A stretch of 64,000 bases of DNA, taken from Mycolicibacterium sp. CR10. Its GTDB lineage: Bacteria; Actinomycetota; Actinomycetes; Mycobacteriales; Mycobacteriaceae. Of this stretch, positions 1-8,988 are shown piece by piece (the stretch's first letter is position 1; each line of letters begins with the position of its first letter). The position numbers were made by a program, and so were the translations under genes. The stretch lies in contig NZ_STGE01000009.1 of the NCBI RefSeq assembly GCF_005222675.1, positions 186,001 to 250,000 of the forward strand. Direction: 5' to 3'. The notes below the pieces were generated by a model. The model was given only the letters and a program-made list of their open reading frames with translations, made no database searches and had not been told where the DNA came from.

Positions 1-720
1 GCAGCCGTCACCGACGGCTGTCACCGCGTCCGCGTGGACGTGATCGTGGGCGTGCGGCGCATTCGGCTCGGTGTCGAAGAACAACTCGCGGAACGTCAGC
101 TGGCCCGCCTCCTCCCCGGCGACGGCGGCGTCGTAGAGCAGCGCGGGGTCGATCCGTCCCGCGGTGGCTCCCACCACCTGGGCGTGCGGATTGCGCTCGC
201 GGACCCTGCTCTCGATGCGGTGCAGCGCGGCGTCATGTTCCCCGTCGGCGACCTGGTCGAGCTTGTTGACGACGACGAGGGTGGCGGCGCCGTAGCGCGC
301 CGGCGGGCTGGCATCCCGGTCCACCGTGTCGAAGTGGGTGGCGGCGTCGAGAACGTCGACGACACCGCCCGGGCGCACGTTGTCGACCCCGCTGAACCGG
401 ATGATGCGGGCGATCGCGACGGGGTCGGCCAGACCGCTCGCCTCGACGATGATCGCGTCGAGGCGCAACTTGGGGTCGGCGAGGCGCGTCAACGCGACGT
501 CGAGGCCGCCTTCGTCGGGCAGACAGCAGATGCATCCGCCGGCAATCGATGCGGGCTCGTCCACCTGCCCGGTCACCAGTCCCGCGTCGACGTTGAGTTC
601 GCCGAAATCGTTGATGACCACGCCGATCCGCGCGCCGGGGCTGCGTAGCACATGGTTGAGCAGCGTGGTTTTTCCGGCGCCGAGATAGCCAGTAAGTGCG
701 ATGACGGGAATCGGTTGCAC
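1..720 (-). CDS. CobW/ZNG1-family metallochaperone GTPase (3' end outside window)
   Basis: G3E-family P-loop GTPase of the CobW/YciC/ZNG1 type, proteins that deliver metal (zinc or cobalt) to client enzymes in the cytosol. Reading from a GTG at 718-720, residues 11-18 form Walker A (GYLGAGKT), residues 63-66 form the CxCC metal site (GGCICCLP), and NKLD gives guanine specificity. A His-rich linker (HAHDHVHADA) typical of the family lies near residue 230. The start is supported by GGAAGGAG at 727-734, seven bases upstream. About 240 residues are inside the window; the C-terminal CobW_C domain runs off the left edge. The metal cannot be read from sequence. Family assignment is secure. Confidence 0.93.
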   Translation of the reverse strand, partial: MQPIPVIALTGYLGAGKTTLLNHVLRSPGARIGVVINDFGELNVDAGLVTGQVDEPASIAGGCICCLPDEGGLDVALTRLADPKLRLDAIIVEASGLADPVAIARIIRFSGVDNVRPGGVVDVLDAATHFDTVDRDASPPARYGAATLVVVNKLDQVADGEHDAALHRIESRVRERNPHAQVVGATAGRIDPALLYDAAVAGEEAGQLTFRELFFDTEPNAPHAHDHVHADAVTAVGDGC

Positions 721-845
721 CCAAACTCCTTCCGTGCCCGGCAGGGTACAGGGAGCGCAGCGGGATAAGCGGCCGCGCACCGCAAACGTGCGGGTAGGAT
801 GGCCGTTCGCGGCGATATCTCGGCGTGGACGGCGGGGCAATTCAC

Positions 846-2504
846 ATGCAGGGATGGACGACCAGCGGGTTGGGGCCCGTGGCGCGGAGCCGCATGCTGC
901 TGGTGTCCCGTGAGGATCCGGTGGAGGAGTCCGGGCTGTTCGACGCCGCCGCGGAGCCGCCGGTGCTCAAGTCGCTGTTGCGGATCTCGGACGCCATCCT
1001 GCGCGCCGACTATTTTGAAGAGGTCCTCGAGGTCATCGCCGAGCAGGCGTTGATCGCACTGTCTGCGGCGTCCCTGTCGATCAGTCGGTGGGACACCCGC
1101 CGGGACGCGCTGCAAACGCTGATCAACGTCGGTGACCTCGCCCCCGGTGAACAGCGGTGGCCCCAGGACGAGGTCTACTACATCGCCGACGATCCACTGG
1201 TCACCGGGTTGCTGCAACACGGCCGGTCGTACACCAACGCCGTCGATGACGAGAACTGCCCGCCGGACTGCAAACGCCTGTTGCTGGATCTGGGCAAGGA
1301 GAGCGAACTCGCTGTCCCGGTGATGTGCGGCGAGACGATGTGGGGCGAGATCTGGGCGGCGGGCGCCGACGGTCGCAGGTTCGACGCCGGCGATGCGCGC
1401 CTGCTGCAGGCCATCTCCGCGCACACCGCCGTGGCGATCGGCCGCTCCGAACTGTTGAGCACTGTGTGGGGTTACGCGCTGCAGGATCCGCTGACCGGCA
1501 TCGCCAACCGCCGTGCGATCGATCGGTTGCTCACCGAGTTCGACTGGATGAACGCCTCACCGGCGGCGCTGGTGTGCGACCTCGATGAGTTCAAGCTGAT
1601 CAATGACCGCGACGGGCATGCGGCGGGCGACGCGCTGCTGCGCGGTGTCGCCAGCGTGCTCGAGCGGCTCGCCGGCAAGGTCGACGGGGCCGTCGCGGCG
1701 CGCCTCGGCGGTGACGAGTTCTGCGTCTTCCTGCCCGACGCGTCGTTGGCGGCCGCACAGGTCTTCGCCGACGACGCGACGCGGGCGATCCGTCTCGTGC
1801 ATCCCACGGTGAGCTTGTCCTGGGGCGCGGCGGTGGCCGGCCCGGACGTCCGCAACGGGCCGGAGCTGCTGGCCGCCGCCGACGCCGCGCTGCTGGAGGC
1901 CAAACGTCAGGGACCCGCTCGGTACTCCACCGGAACATCGGCACCCGCGGTACCTGGAGACGTCTTCCTGCGTGATCGGCGTACCGAAAACCGCCGCAGC
2001 GCAGACCAGTTGGCAGGCAGCATCGTCGGCGTACTCCAGGAACAGGAACTGACGCTGCCCGAGGCGCTGCAGGTTCTCGCGATGCAGGTGCAGCGGGCGA
2101 TCGACACCGCCGCCTGGACGATCTCGGAACTGTCCACCGACGGCGCGGTGCTGCGCACCATCCGCAGCGTCGACAGCGTCCTGAAGCAGGAGTCGGGCCT
2201 GTCGGTGCTGACGGATCTAGGTCCGCTCTCGTATGGCCTGGCCGACTATCCGGCCTCCGCCCGAGCGGTCACCGAAAGCAGCACTTTCGTCGCCGCGGTC
2301 GGGCTGGACGGGTCGGATCCCGCCGAGATCGCGCTGCTGTCCAAGCTCGGCTACCGGGCGGTGCTCGGCGTCGGGGTGCACGCGGGCGATCGGCGCTATC
2401 TGATCGAATTCTTCTCCCACGACGGGTATGTCGAACTGGCCGAGATCGCGCCACTCGTCCAGGTGCTCGTCGGGTACTGCGTGTCGCGGACACTGCCGCA
2501 GTAA
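846..2504 (+). CDS. GAF-GGDEF-GAF diguanylate cyclase
   Basis: Predicted cytosolic diguanylate cyclase making c-di-GMP from GTP. A GAF-like sensor covers about residues 45-195, followed by the GGDEF domain starting at DPLTGIANRR with an intact GGDEF at 288-292. A second GAF-like region covers about 385-545. No EAL domain is present. At the inhibitory I-site position before GGDEF the usual RxxD is replaced (VDGA context), so product inhibition through that site is unlikely. The ATG at 846 is preferred because GGGG at 834-837 is correctly spaced; a GTG at 825 is an alternative with no ribosome site. A -10-like TAGGAT lies at 795-800. The gene is divergent from the GTPase. The ligand of the GAF domains is unknown. 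Confidence 0.88.
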   Translation: MQGWTTSGLGPVARSRMLLVSREDPVEESGLFDAAAEPPVLKSLLRISDAILRADYFEEVLEVIAEQALIALSAASLSISRWDTRRDALQTLINVGDLAPGEQRWPQDEVYYIADDPLVTGLLQHGRSYTNAVDDENCPPDCKRLLLDLGKESELAVPVMCGETMWGEIWAAGADGRRFDAGDARLLQAISAHTAVAIGRSELLSTVWGYALQDPLTGIANRRAIDRLLTEFDWMNASPAALVCDLDEFKLINDRDGHAAGDALLRGVASVLERLAGKVDGAVAARLGGDEFCVFLPDASLAAAQVFADDATRAIRLVHPTVSLSWGAAVAGPDVRNGPELLAAADAALLEAKRQGPARYSTGTSAPAVPGDVFLRDRRTENRRSADQLAGSIVGVLQEQELTLPEALQVLAMQVQRAIDTAAWTISELSTDGAVLRTIRSVDSVLKQESGLSVLTDLGPLSYGLADYPASARAVTESSTFVAAVGLDGSDPAEIALLSKLGYRAVLGVGVHAGDRRYLIEFFSHDGYVELAEIAPLVQVLVGYCVSRTLPQ

Positions 2505-2511
2505 CGCCGGA

Positions 2512-3267
2512 TCACCGGAAGCCGGTAGTGCCGCCGTCGACCATGATGGTCTGCGCCGTCACGAACGCTGCCTCGTCGCTGAGAAGGAAACACACCACCG
2601 GCCCGATGTCGGTGCGCACGTCGCCGAGCCGCCCCATCGGCACAGCGCGTCGGCTGCGTTCGTAGGCCTCGGGAGCCATCTGCCGCCATGAGGTGACGCC
2701 CTCGGTTTCGGCGAACGGACAGATCACGTTGACGCGGATGTTGTCCCGACCCCATTCCAGCGCAGCGGCCTTCGATATTCCCCTGATCGCCTCCTTGGCG
2801 CCGGCATAGGCGCCGAACCTCGGCATACCGACGGTGCCGGTTCCCGATCCGAGGTTGACGATGCTGCCGCCTCCATTGCCGATGAAGACCGGGTGGACCG
2901 CCTGCATCAGCTCGAAGGTGGCGCGGGGGCCCACGTCGAACACCAGGTCGTAGTCGTCGCGGGTGATGGCCGTGAACGGCTTCGGCTCATTAGTGGCGAT
3001 CGCGTTGTTGACAAGGCCGTGCACGGTGCCGAAGGTCTCGAGCGCCGAGGCGACGATACGGCGGGCGGCGTTGCCGTCGCGAAGGTCGGCCACCAGGGAT
3101 GCCGCTGAATGGCCTTCTTCCAGAAGCTGTTCTGTGGTCGCTGCGAGGATGTCTTCTTCGCGGTCGACGAGCAGCACCGAGGCGCCGCGCTCGGTCAGCG
3201 CGGCCGCGATGCCCTTGCCGACACCGCGTGCGGCGCCGGTGACGATCACCACCCTGTTGCTCAGCAC
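2512..3267 (-). CDS. SDR-family oxidoreductase
   Basis: Classical short-chain dehydrogenase/reductase of 251 residues, a normal size. TGAARGVGKG at 10-19 is the NAD(P)-binding glycine motif, LVNNA near 85-89 is the structural NNAG-type motif, and Ser141, Tyr154 and Lys158 (YAGAK) form the catalytic triad. An Asp within VDRE after beta-2 favours NAD(H) over NADP(H) (inference). The GTG start at 3267 follows a hairpin that separates it from the upstream secreted-protein gene. It converges with the diguanylate cyclase, with 7 bp between stop codons. The substrate is not evident; 3-oxoacyl-ACP reductase-like names for this family are generic. Confidence 0.88.
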   Translation of the reverse strand: MLSNRVVIVTGAARGVGKGIAAALTERGASVLLVDREEDILAATTEQLLEEGHSAASLVADLRDGNAARRIVASALETFGTVHGLVNNAIATNEPKPFTAITRDDYDLVFDVGPRATFELMQAVHPVFIGNGGGSIVNLGSGTGTVGMPRFGAYAGAKEAIRGISKAAALEWGRDNIRVNVICPFAETEGVTSWRQMAPEAYERSRRAVPMGRLGDVRTDIGPVVCFLLSDEAAFVTAQTIMVDGGTTGFR

Positions 3268-3288
3268 GTGACCATCATGAACGCCGAA

Positions 3289-3323
3289 GCGCCAGACCTG
3301 ACCGGGGGGATCAGGTCTGGCGC
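3289..3323 (-). terminator. Terminator-like hairpin after the collagen-like gene
   Basis: A perfect 13-bp inverted repeat (GCGCCAGACCTGA / TCAGGTCTGGCGC) encloses a 9-base loop. It starts 25 bases beyond the stop codon of the collagen-like gene and precedes the SDR start. There is no U-tract, which is common for mycobacterial terminators. Confidence 0.6.
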
Positions 3324-3347
3324 GACAGCTGCAGTTATGAACTCAGA

Positions 3348-3821
3348 TTACGGAGCGGGGATGGTTGCGCAGCCGAGGCCGGGGATGCAGCCGCTGGCCC
3401 CACCCGGCCCTGCGGTACCGCTGGGTCCGCCCGGAATGACAGCGGTGGCCCCGTCGGGTCCGGCCGCGCCACTGACGCCGCCGGGGTTGGTGCTGCCGCT
3501 CACCCCGCCGGGGCCGGCCTCGCCGGCAGGCCCGCCCGGAATGGCGCCCGCGGCGCCGCCGGGGCCTGCCTCGCCGCCCGGGCCGCCCGGGATCACACCA
3601 GCGGCTCCGTCGGGTCCTGCCACACCGCCGGGTCCGCCCGGGATGGCACCAGCCGCGCCTCCGGGGCCTGCAGTGCCGTTAACAGCACACGGGGTGCCGT
3701 CGGCGTTGACGCACGGCGGGGGCGGGGGCGGGGTACCGAAGCTCAGGGGCGCGGTTGCGATGGCAGCCGCCGCAGCGCCCGCGAAGACCAGGGATCCGAG
3801 GTTCATTGTCTTGTTTCGCAT
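3348..3821 (-). CDS. Secreted collagen-like Gly/Pro-repeat protein
   Basis: Unrecognised small exported protein of 157 residues. From the ATG at 3821, an N-terminal signal peptide (MRNKTMNLGS, hydrophobic Ala-rich core, cut near LSFG-TPP) is followed by a PPPPPPC stretch. After that come about six imperfect copies of a 17-residue Gly-Pro-rich unit of the form AGPGGAAGAIPGGPGGV. The C-terminal tail holds two Cys (GCIPGLGC) that could pair. The repeat is encoded by about 51-bp DNA units. An internal ATG at 3806 (MNLGS) is an alternative start; neither has a strong ribosome site. The longer upstream open frame is not conserved-looking and overlaps other genes. Possible roles (surface polymer, matrix) are speculation. 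Confidence 0.75.
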   Translation of the reverse strand: MRNKTMNLGSLVFAGAAAAAIATAPLSFGTPPPPPPCVNADGTPCAVNGTAGPGGAAGAIPGGPGGVAGPDGAAGVIPGGPGGEAGPGGAAGAIPGGPAGEAGPGGVSGSTNPGGVSGAAGPDGATAVIPGGPSGTAGPGGASGCIPGLGCATIPAP

Positions 3822-3923
3822 GAAAAAGCAATTGCCCGACCGCGCACAAACAAAACCCACCCGGTGATGAAACTTTCCTAAGTGATCTCTGAGCCCAGGC
3901 GTCAGCGGTGGCATCCTGGCGTG

Positions 3924-4565
3924 ATGGGACTGATCTTCCGCTTGGCCGAGCTGCTGCTCGTGCTCGTGCCACTGATCGGTGTGGGCTATGCCACCTACCG
4001 GGGGATCGTGGCGGCGCGGCGTCGCCAGGTCGACGAGCTGCCGGCGCCGACGCCCACCAACGGTGACGCGGCTCAGCGGCGCGCGATCGCACGCGCGATC
4101 GAGGAGCACGACCGGACGGACACCCGGTGGCTGGACTACGAACTCGACGTCGCCCTGCTGCTCGACTACCCGCTGATGACCGACATGCGCGACGCGCTCA
4201 CCGAACGTTTCCACCGGGCCAAACTGCGAGCGGACTTCTTTCGCCCCGCCGGCGTCGCGGACCTCGTCGACGACCGCGACGCCACCCGCGACTATCTGGA
4301 CGCTGTCCAGGAGTACGTGAGCGCCTTCGACGTCGCCGAGGCCGAAGCGATCAGACGACGCCGCACCGGCTTCTCCACGGAGGAGCAGGAGCGCCTCACC
4401 CGTGCCCAACGACTGCTTCGGGTGTCGGCCGACACCGCGGCGACGTCGCAGGAACGCGAGCGCGCCTATCGGTTGGCGCGCCGCGAACTCGACGGGCTGA
4501 TCGTGCTGCCCGAACGTGCCCGCGCCGCACTCGAGCGGGGGATCTCCGGCGAGCTCGGGAGCTAG
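3924..4565 (+). CDS. Membrane-anchored hypothetical protein
   Basis: Protein of 213 residues not recognised as a named family. One N-terminal membrane segment (residues 3-24, LAELLLVLVPLIGVGYATY) is followed by a basic stop-transfer patch (AARRRQ). A charged, helical cytosolic region rich in Arg, Asp and Glu (about 30-213) looks coiled-coil prone. The ATG at 3924 places the hydrophobic segment directly at the N-terminus; an upstream in-frame start would add a hydrophilic tail. Its TAG stop overlaps head-to-head with the stop of the convergent aminotransferase gene. Confidence 0.72.
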   Translation: MGLIFRLAELLLVLVPLIGVGYATYRGIVAARRRQVDELPAPTPTNGDAAQRRAIARAIEEHDRTDTRWLDYELDVALLLDYPLMTDMRDALTERFHRAKLRADFFRPAGVADLVDDRDATRDYLDAVQEYVSAFDVAEAEAIRRRRTGFSTEEQERLTRAQRLLRVSADTAATSQERERAYRLARRELDGLIVLPERARAALERGISGELGS

Positions 4566-5950
4566 CCGTCCAGTGCCGCGTCGGCGACGTCCAGCGCGCG
4601 GTCCAGTATCGCCAGGCCTTCGCGCGCCAAGTCCTCGGTGACGATGCACGGCGGCACCACGTGGATGCGGTTGTAGTTGGCGAACGGCAGCAGCCCGTTC
4701 TTCTTGCACTCCGCGATCACCGAGTTCATGGCCGCGCTGGAGCTGCCGTAGGGCGCCAGTGGCTCCCGGGTGCCCTGATCGGCGACCAGTTCGACCGCCC
4801 AGAACACACCGGCACCGCGCACCTCGCCGATACAGCGATGCCGCTGCGCCATCTGCCGCAGCTCGGGTCCGAGCACCTCGCTGCCGATGCGGGCGGCGTT
4901 CTCCACGATGCCCTCGTCGGCCATCGCGTTGATGGTGGCCACGGCCGCGGCGGTCGCCAGCGGGTGACCCGAGTACGTCAGACCACCCGGGTACGCACGA
5001 TGGGCGAACGTGTCAGCGATCTCGGGGCTGATGGCCACGCCGCCGAGCGGGACGTAGCCGGAGTTGACGCCCTTGGCGAAGGTCAGCAGGTCGGGTGTGA
5101 CACCGAAATGGTCGACAGAGAACCACTTTCCGCTGCGGCCGAAGCCCGCCATCACCTCGTCGGCGATGAAGATGATGCCGTACTCGTCGCAAAGCGCGCG
5201 CACCCCGGCGAGGTATCCGGGCGGCGGCACCATGATGCCGGCGGTACCGGGGATCGACTCGAGGATGATGGCCGCGATCGTCGACGGGCCTTCCATCTTG
5301 ATGGTGTCCTCGAGGTGGGCCAGCGCCCGTTGGGACTCCTCGGCCTCGGTGGTGGCGTGGAACTGCGACCGGTACAGGAACGGGCCGAAGAAGTGGACGA
5401 CGCCGGCGTTGCCGTGGTCGTTGGGCCAACGGCGCGGGTCCCCGGTCAGGTTGATGGCCGTCTCGGTGCCGCCGTGGTACGAGCGGTAGCGGGCGAGCAC
5501 CTTGTAGCGGCCGGTGTGCAGCCGGGCCATCCTCACCGCGTGCTCGACGGCGTCGGCGCCGCCGTTGGTGAAGAAGATCTTGTTGAGTTCCCCCGGGGTG
5601 CGTTCGGCGATCAGTCGCGCGGCCTCGGAGCGGGCGTCGTTGGCGTGCTGCGGTGCCACGGTGCACAGCTTTGCGGCCTGTTCGGCAATGGCGGCAACGA
5701 CTTTCGGATGCTGGTGACCGATATTGGTGTTCACCAACATGGACGAGAAATCGAGTAGCCGGTTGCCGTCGCCGTCCCAGACGTGGCACCCCTGCGACGC
5801 CGTGATCGTCATCGGTGAGATGTCGGCCTGGGCTGACCACGAGTGGAAGACATGGGCGCGATCCAGCTCGTAGGTGCGAGCGGCTTCCGCGCGGGCCGCC
5901 TCGACGGTCAGGCCGTTGGGCAGGGACGCGGTCTCATTGATCACGGTCAT
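4562..5950 (-). CDS. Class III PLP-dependent aminotransferase
   Basis: Cytosolic fold-type I aminotransferase of 462 residues (omega-amino acid/ornithine/GABA type). Visible marks are the PLP-phosphate region FFTNGGADAVEHAVRMAR, the cofactor Asp in IFIADEVMAGFGR, and the Schiff-base lysine in LTFAKGVNSGYVPLGG. Start chosen at ATG 5950 (MTVINETASL); the frame stays open upstream but only through non-conserved sequence. A long imperfect inverted repeat (5974-6036) lies between it and the upstream WS/DGAT gene. The amino donor cannot be told from sequence. Putrescine, taurine, beta-alanine and pyruvate-coupled enzymes all share this architecture. Confidence 0.9.
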   Translation of the reverse strand: MTVINETASLPNGLTVEAARAEAARTYELDRAHVFHSWSAQADISPMTITASQGCHVWDGDGNRLLDFSSMLVNTNIGHQHPKVVAAIAEQAAKLCTVAPQHANDARSEAARLIAERTPGELNKIFFTNGGADAVEHAVRMARLHTGRYKVLARYRSYHGGTETAINLTGDPRRWPNDHGNAGVVHFFGPFLYRSQFHATTEAEESQRALAHLEDTIKMEGPSTIAAIILESIPGTAGIMVPPPGYLAGVRALCDEYGIIFIADEVMAGFGRSGKWFSVDHFGVTPDLLTFAKGVNSGYVPLGGVAISPEIADTFAHRAYPGGLTYSGHPLATAAAVATINAMADEGIVENAARIGSEVLGPELRQMAQRHRCIGEVRGAGVFWAVELVADQGTREPLAPYGSSSAAMNSVIAECKKNGLLPFANYNRIHVVPPCIVTEDLAREGLAILDRALDVADAALDG

Positions 5951-5973
5951 AGGAAAATCTTTCACTGTTTGAA

Positions 5974-6036
5974 CGCCGAACGTACGGTTGTTGACGGCTC
6001 CACTCGGGATTCGTGTCAAGAACCGTACTCTCGGCG
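5974..6036 (-). terminator. Long imperfect inverted repeat between WS/DGAT and aminotransferase
   Basis: Two 22-base arms (5974-5995 and 6015-6036) match at 19 of 22 positions around a 19-base loop. The core GTACGGTTGTTGAC pairs with GTCAAGAACCGTAC with one mismatch. It begins 7 bases after the WS/DGAT stop, so a terminator is the simplest reading. It is also 24 bases from the aminotransferase start, so an operator or attenuator role is possible. Confidence 0.55.
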
Positions 6037-6042
6037 TCGGTT

Positions 6043-7467
6043 TTACAGCAGCGAGGCCTTCTCCAGGTCGCCGAGGGCGTCACCGGTGTACACCGCGAGC
6101 CGCTGCAGGTGGGGCAGAGCGTCGCGGCAGCCGACGAAGCCGAAGTTCATCGTCTCGGCGTAGCTCTGCAGGGTGATGTTCAGCGCCATCCCATGAATCG
6201 GAATCGACACCGGATATGTAGCCTCCAGCCGGGACCCGTTGAAGTACAACGGTTCCCGCGGACCGGGAACATTCGACACGCACAAGTTGAAGGTGTACGG
6301 CCACGGCGTCTGCACGCCCGTCAACGCTCCGGCGATCTGCCCGCCCGCCGGTGCCAACAGCGCCGCGGTGTAGGCGATGATCATCGATGGCGACATGGTC
6401 TGCAGCTGCGCCTTGGAGGCCCGCGTCGCCGCCGTGATCGACAGCAGCCTCTCGACCGGATCCTCGATATCGGTGCCCATCGGAGCCAGGATGGCCCCCA
6501 CCGCATTGCCGCCGCCCTCGTCGCCCTTGGGTCGCACGTTGACGGGAAGGAACGCGATCAGCGAACGCTCCGGCAGCTTGTCGAAATCACTGAGGAACTT
6601 GCGCAGACCGCCGCCGATGATCGCCAGCGCCACGTCGTTGATCGTCGCCCCGTGCTGGGAACTCAATGCCTTGAGCCGGTCGAACTCGTACTGCTGGGTG
6701 GCGAAACGGCGGTTGCGGCTGATCCGTGCGTTGAGGATGCTGTGCGGCGCCGACGCCGACCCGGCGATGTGAACGAAGTCGCCGTCGCGCCGGATCTGGG
6801 TGTTGACCAATGCGTTGGTCAGATCGACCGCCGAGCTGACACCACCGGCCACCGCCGAACCCACCCCGCCGATGGCGCGCAGGGCAGCCGTCAACGGGTT
6901 CGACGAGCCCGCTTCCGAGGCACGCCGCTCACGCTTGGGCGCGGGAACGTTGAAGAACATCCGGGTGTCGCGCGACTCCGGATCCGTGGACAGGCTGCGC
7001 GCCAACATCCGCATCGCGCTGTAGCCGTCGACAAGCGCATGGTGGATCTTCATGTACAGCGCGAAGCGCCCACCCTCGAGCCCCTCGATGACGTGGATCT
7101 CCCACGGCGGACGGGTCAGGTCGAGGTGGTTGCTGTGCAGCCGGGAGACCAGGATGCCGAGTTCACGCTCGTCGCCCGGACTCGCGAGCGCCGACCGGCG
7201 GACGTGGTAGTCGAAGTCGAAGTCCTTGTCGGTCACCCAGCTGTGCACCGGGCTGAACTGCAGACGCGGGTTGGCCAGTTTGCGGTTCCACGGCGGCTGC
7301 ACCTCTTGCCTGCGCGCCTCGTCGATCATCTGCCGCAGGTAGTCGCGCGGCGCGTCGGCCGGCGGGGTGAAGGGCAGCAGCCCCGCGACGTGCATCTTCG
7401 AGCTCGACGTCTCGCCGTAGATGAAGATCAGGTCTTGCAGCCCAAGCCTGACACTGTTCGCGCTCAA
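6043..7467 (-). CDS. Wax ester synthase/diacylglycerol acyltransferase (WS/DGAT)
   Basis: Acyltransferase that transfers acyl-CoA to diacylglycerol or fatty alcohol, making storage triacylglycerol or wax ester at the membrane. The catalytic HHxxxDG motif is present as HHALVDG at about residues 142-148. PPWE upstream and a C-terminal NVPGPREPLYFNG block are also typical of the family. A TTG start at 7467 is preferred: AGGAG (7473-7477) lies 5 bases upstream and the resulting 474 residues match the family. An ATG at 7524 would overlap selO. It lies 54 bp downstream of selO on the same strand. Mycobacteria carry many paralogues, so acyl preference is unknown. Confidence 0.92.
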   Translation of the reverse strand: MSANSVRLGLQDLIFIYGETSSSKMHVAGLLPFTPPADAPRDYLRQMIDEARRQEVQPPWNRKLANPRLQFSPVHSWVTDKDFDFDYHVRRSALASPGDERELGILVSRLHSNHLDLTRPPWEIHVIEGLEGGRFALYMKIHHALVDGYSAMRMLARSLSTDPESRDTRMFFNVPAPKRERRASEAGSSNPLTAALRAIGGVGSAVAGGVSSAVDLTNALVNTQIRRDGDFVHIAGSASAPHSILNARISRNRRFATQQYEFDRLKALSSQHGATINDVALAIIGGGLRKFLSDFDKLPERSLIAFLPVNVRPKGDEGGGNAVGAILAPMGTDIEDPVERLLSITAATRASKAQLQTMSPSMIIAYTAALLAPAGGQIAGALTGVQTPWPYTFNLCVSNVPGPREPLYFNGSRLEATYPVSIPIHGMALNITLQSYAETMNFGFVGCRDALPHLQRLAVYTGDALGDLEKASLL

Positions 7468-7520
7468 GGGCACTCCTGGCTTTCGCTGCTGATGGTGCTC
7501 GCCACGGTACGCCCGTGCGG

Positions 7521-8978
7521 TCACGTTCCACAGAAGGTTTGGAACGAGGCGCTGAACTCCTTTTCAGCGGGCTCGGCGTAGCGCTCGAAACCGGGCCGTT
7601 CGGCGAACGGCGACCTGACCGCGTCCAACAGACGCTCGAGTGGCGCCACGTCACCGGCGGTGGCCGCCGTCAGCGCCTCTTCCACGAGGTGATTGCGGGG
7701 AATGTAGACAGGGTTGACCCGGTCCATCGCCTCCGGGTCGGGCCCGAGGGCGAGCCACCGGGCAAGCCAGGCGTCAAATGTCGCAAGGTCGACGAACTCG
7801 CCCCGCACGGGCTCCGCGTCGCCGCGTGCCGCTGCGCTCAGCCGACGGTAGAACAACGTGTGGTCCACCCGGCTCTGCTGTAACTGCGGAAGCAGCTCCT
7901 CGATGAGCGGGGCCACCGCGTCGGCGGGGGCATCCGGAACGCCGAGTTTGGCCCGCATACCCGCCGACCAGTGCTCGTCGTAGCGGCCCATGAACGTGCC
8001 CAGAGACGCCTCGGCGAGCGCGACGGCCTTCTCGGGATCGGGGTCCAGCAGCGGTAGCAGGGCTTCGGCGAACCGGGCCAGGTTCCACAGCGCGACCGAG
8101 GGCTGGTTGCCGTAGGCATAGCGTCCCCAGCTGTCGATCGAGCTGAACACGGTGGCCGGGTCGAAGCTCTCCATGAACGCACACGGCCCGTAGTCGATGG
8201 TCTCGCCCGAGATCGTCATGTTGTCGGTGTTCATCACGCCGTGCACGAAGCCCGCCAGCATCCACCGGGCGATCAGATCGGCCTGCGCAGCACTGACCGC
8301 GTCGAGCAGCGCAAGGTAGGGGTGATCGGCGTCTGCCGCCGCAGGATGGTGCCGAGCGATCGCGTGGTCGGCCAGTCGGCGCAGCAGATCCAGGTTCCCG
8401 GTCGACTGAGAAATTGCGGACGCGTACTGGAACGAACCGACCCGCAGGTGGCTGTCCGCGACCCGCGCCAGCACGGCGCCGGGCAGCGCGGTCTCGCGGT
8501 ACACCGGGTTGCCGGTGGCGACCACGGCGAGTGCGCGCGTCGTCGGGATGTGCAGCGCGTACATGGCCTCGCTGATGACGTACTCGCGCACCATCGGCCC
8601 GACCGCCGCCAACCCGTCGCCACCCCGGGCGAACGGCGTCCGCCCGGAACCCTTGAGATGAAGGTCCCGAAGCCGGCCCGATGCGTCGACGAACTCGCCG
8701 AGCAACAGCGCGCGACCGTCTCCGAGCCGGGGCACGAACCCGCCGAACTGGTGGCCCGCGTACGCCTGAGCCGCTGGCGTCGCGTTGTCGGGGAGCCTCG
8801 CCCCGACCAGCAGCCCCAGCCCATCGGGACTGCGCAGCCAGGCCGGGTCGAAGCCCAGTTCGGTCGCAAGTGGCTCGTTGAGCGCGATCAACGTCGGTTC
8901 CGGCGCCGCCTCGGCCTGCCAGCGCACGGCCAGCTCGGGAAGCTCGCCGACGAAGCGGCCCTGCAGCGCGATGCTCAT
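7521..8978 (-). CDS. selO: SelO/YdiU protein adenylyltransferase (AMPylase pseudokinase)
   Basis: SelO-family enzyme of 485 residues, the usual bacterial length. SelO transfers AMP from ATP to hydroxyl side chains of target proteins in redox stress. Family blocks seen are [51 protein letters not shown] and [20 protein letters not shown] (the kinase-like HG.MNTDN and metal-binding residues). The C-terminus ends FCGT, so the redox-active Sec of eukaryotic SelO is represented by Cys. ATG start at 8978, 10 bp from the lipoprotein stop. Confidence 0.94.
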   Translation of the reverse strand: MSIALQGRFVGELPELAVRWQAEAAPEPTLIALNEPLATELGFDPAWLRSPDGLGLLVGARLPDNATPAAQAYAGHQFGGFVPRLGDGRALLLGEFVDASGRLRDLHLKGSGRTPFARGGDGLAAVGPMVREYVISEAMYALHIPTTRALAVVATGNPVYRETALPGAVLARVADSHLRVGSFQYASAISQSTGNLDLLRRLADHAIARHHPAAADADHPYLALLDAVSAAQADLIARWMLAGFVHGVMNTDNMTISGETIDYGPCAFMESFDPATVFSSIDSWGRYAYGNQPSVALWNLARFAEALLPLLDPDPEKAVALAEASLGTFMGRYDEHWSAGMRAKLGVPDAPADAVAPLIEELLPQLQQSRVDHTLFYRRLSAAARGDAEPVRGEFVDLATFDAWLARWLALGPDPEAMDRVNPVYIPRNHLVEEALTAATAGDVAPLERLLDAVRSPFAERPGFERYAEPAEKEFSASFQTFCGT

Positions 8979-8988
8979 TGCACCCAGC

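Noticed and set aside
3109..3867. Pro-rich PE_PGRS-like frame on the plus strand over the collagen-like gene
   Set aside because: It is the complement of the Gly-Pro repeats; the minus frame has a signal peptide and sensible termini.
4127..5758. 543-codon open frame on the plus strand opposite the aminotransferase
   Set aside because: Arg/Gly/Val-rich mirror of the real gene in GC-rich DNA, without domain or ribosome site.
6013..7581. 522-codon plus-strand frame opposite WS/DGAT
   Set aside because: Shadow frame; the minus strand carries the HHxxxDG acyltransferase.
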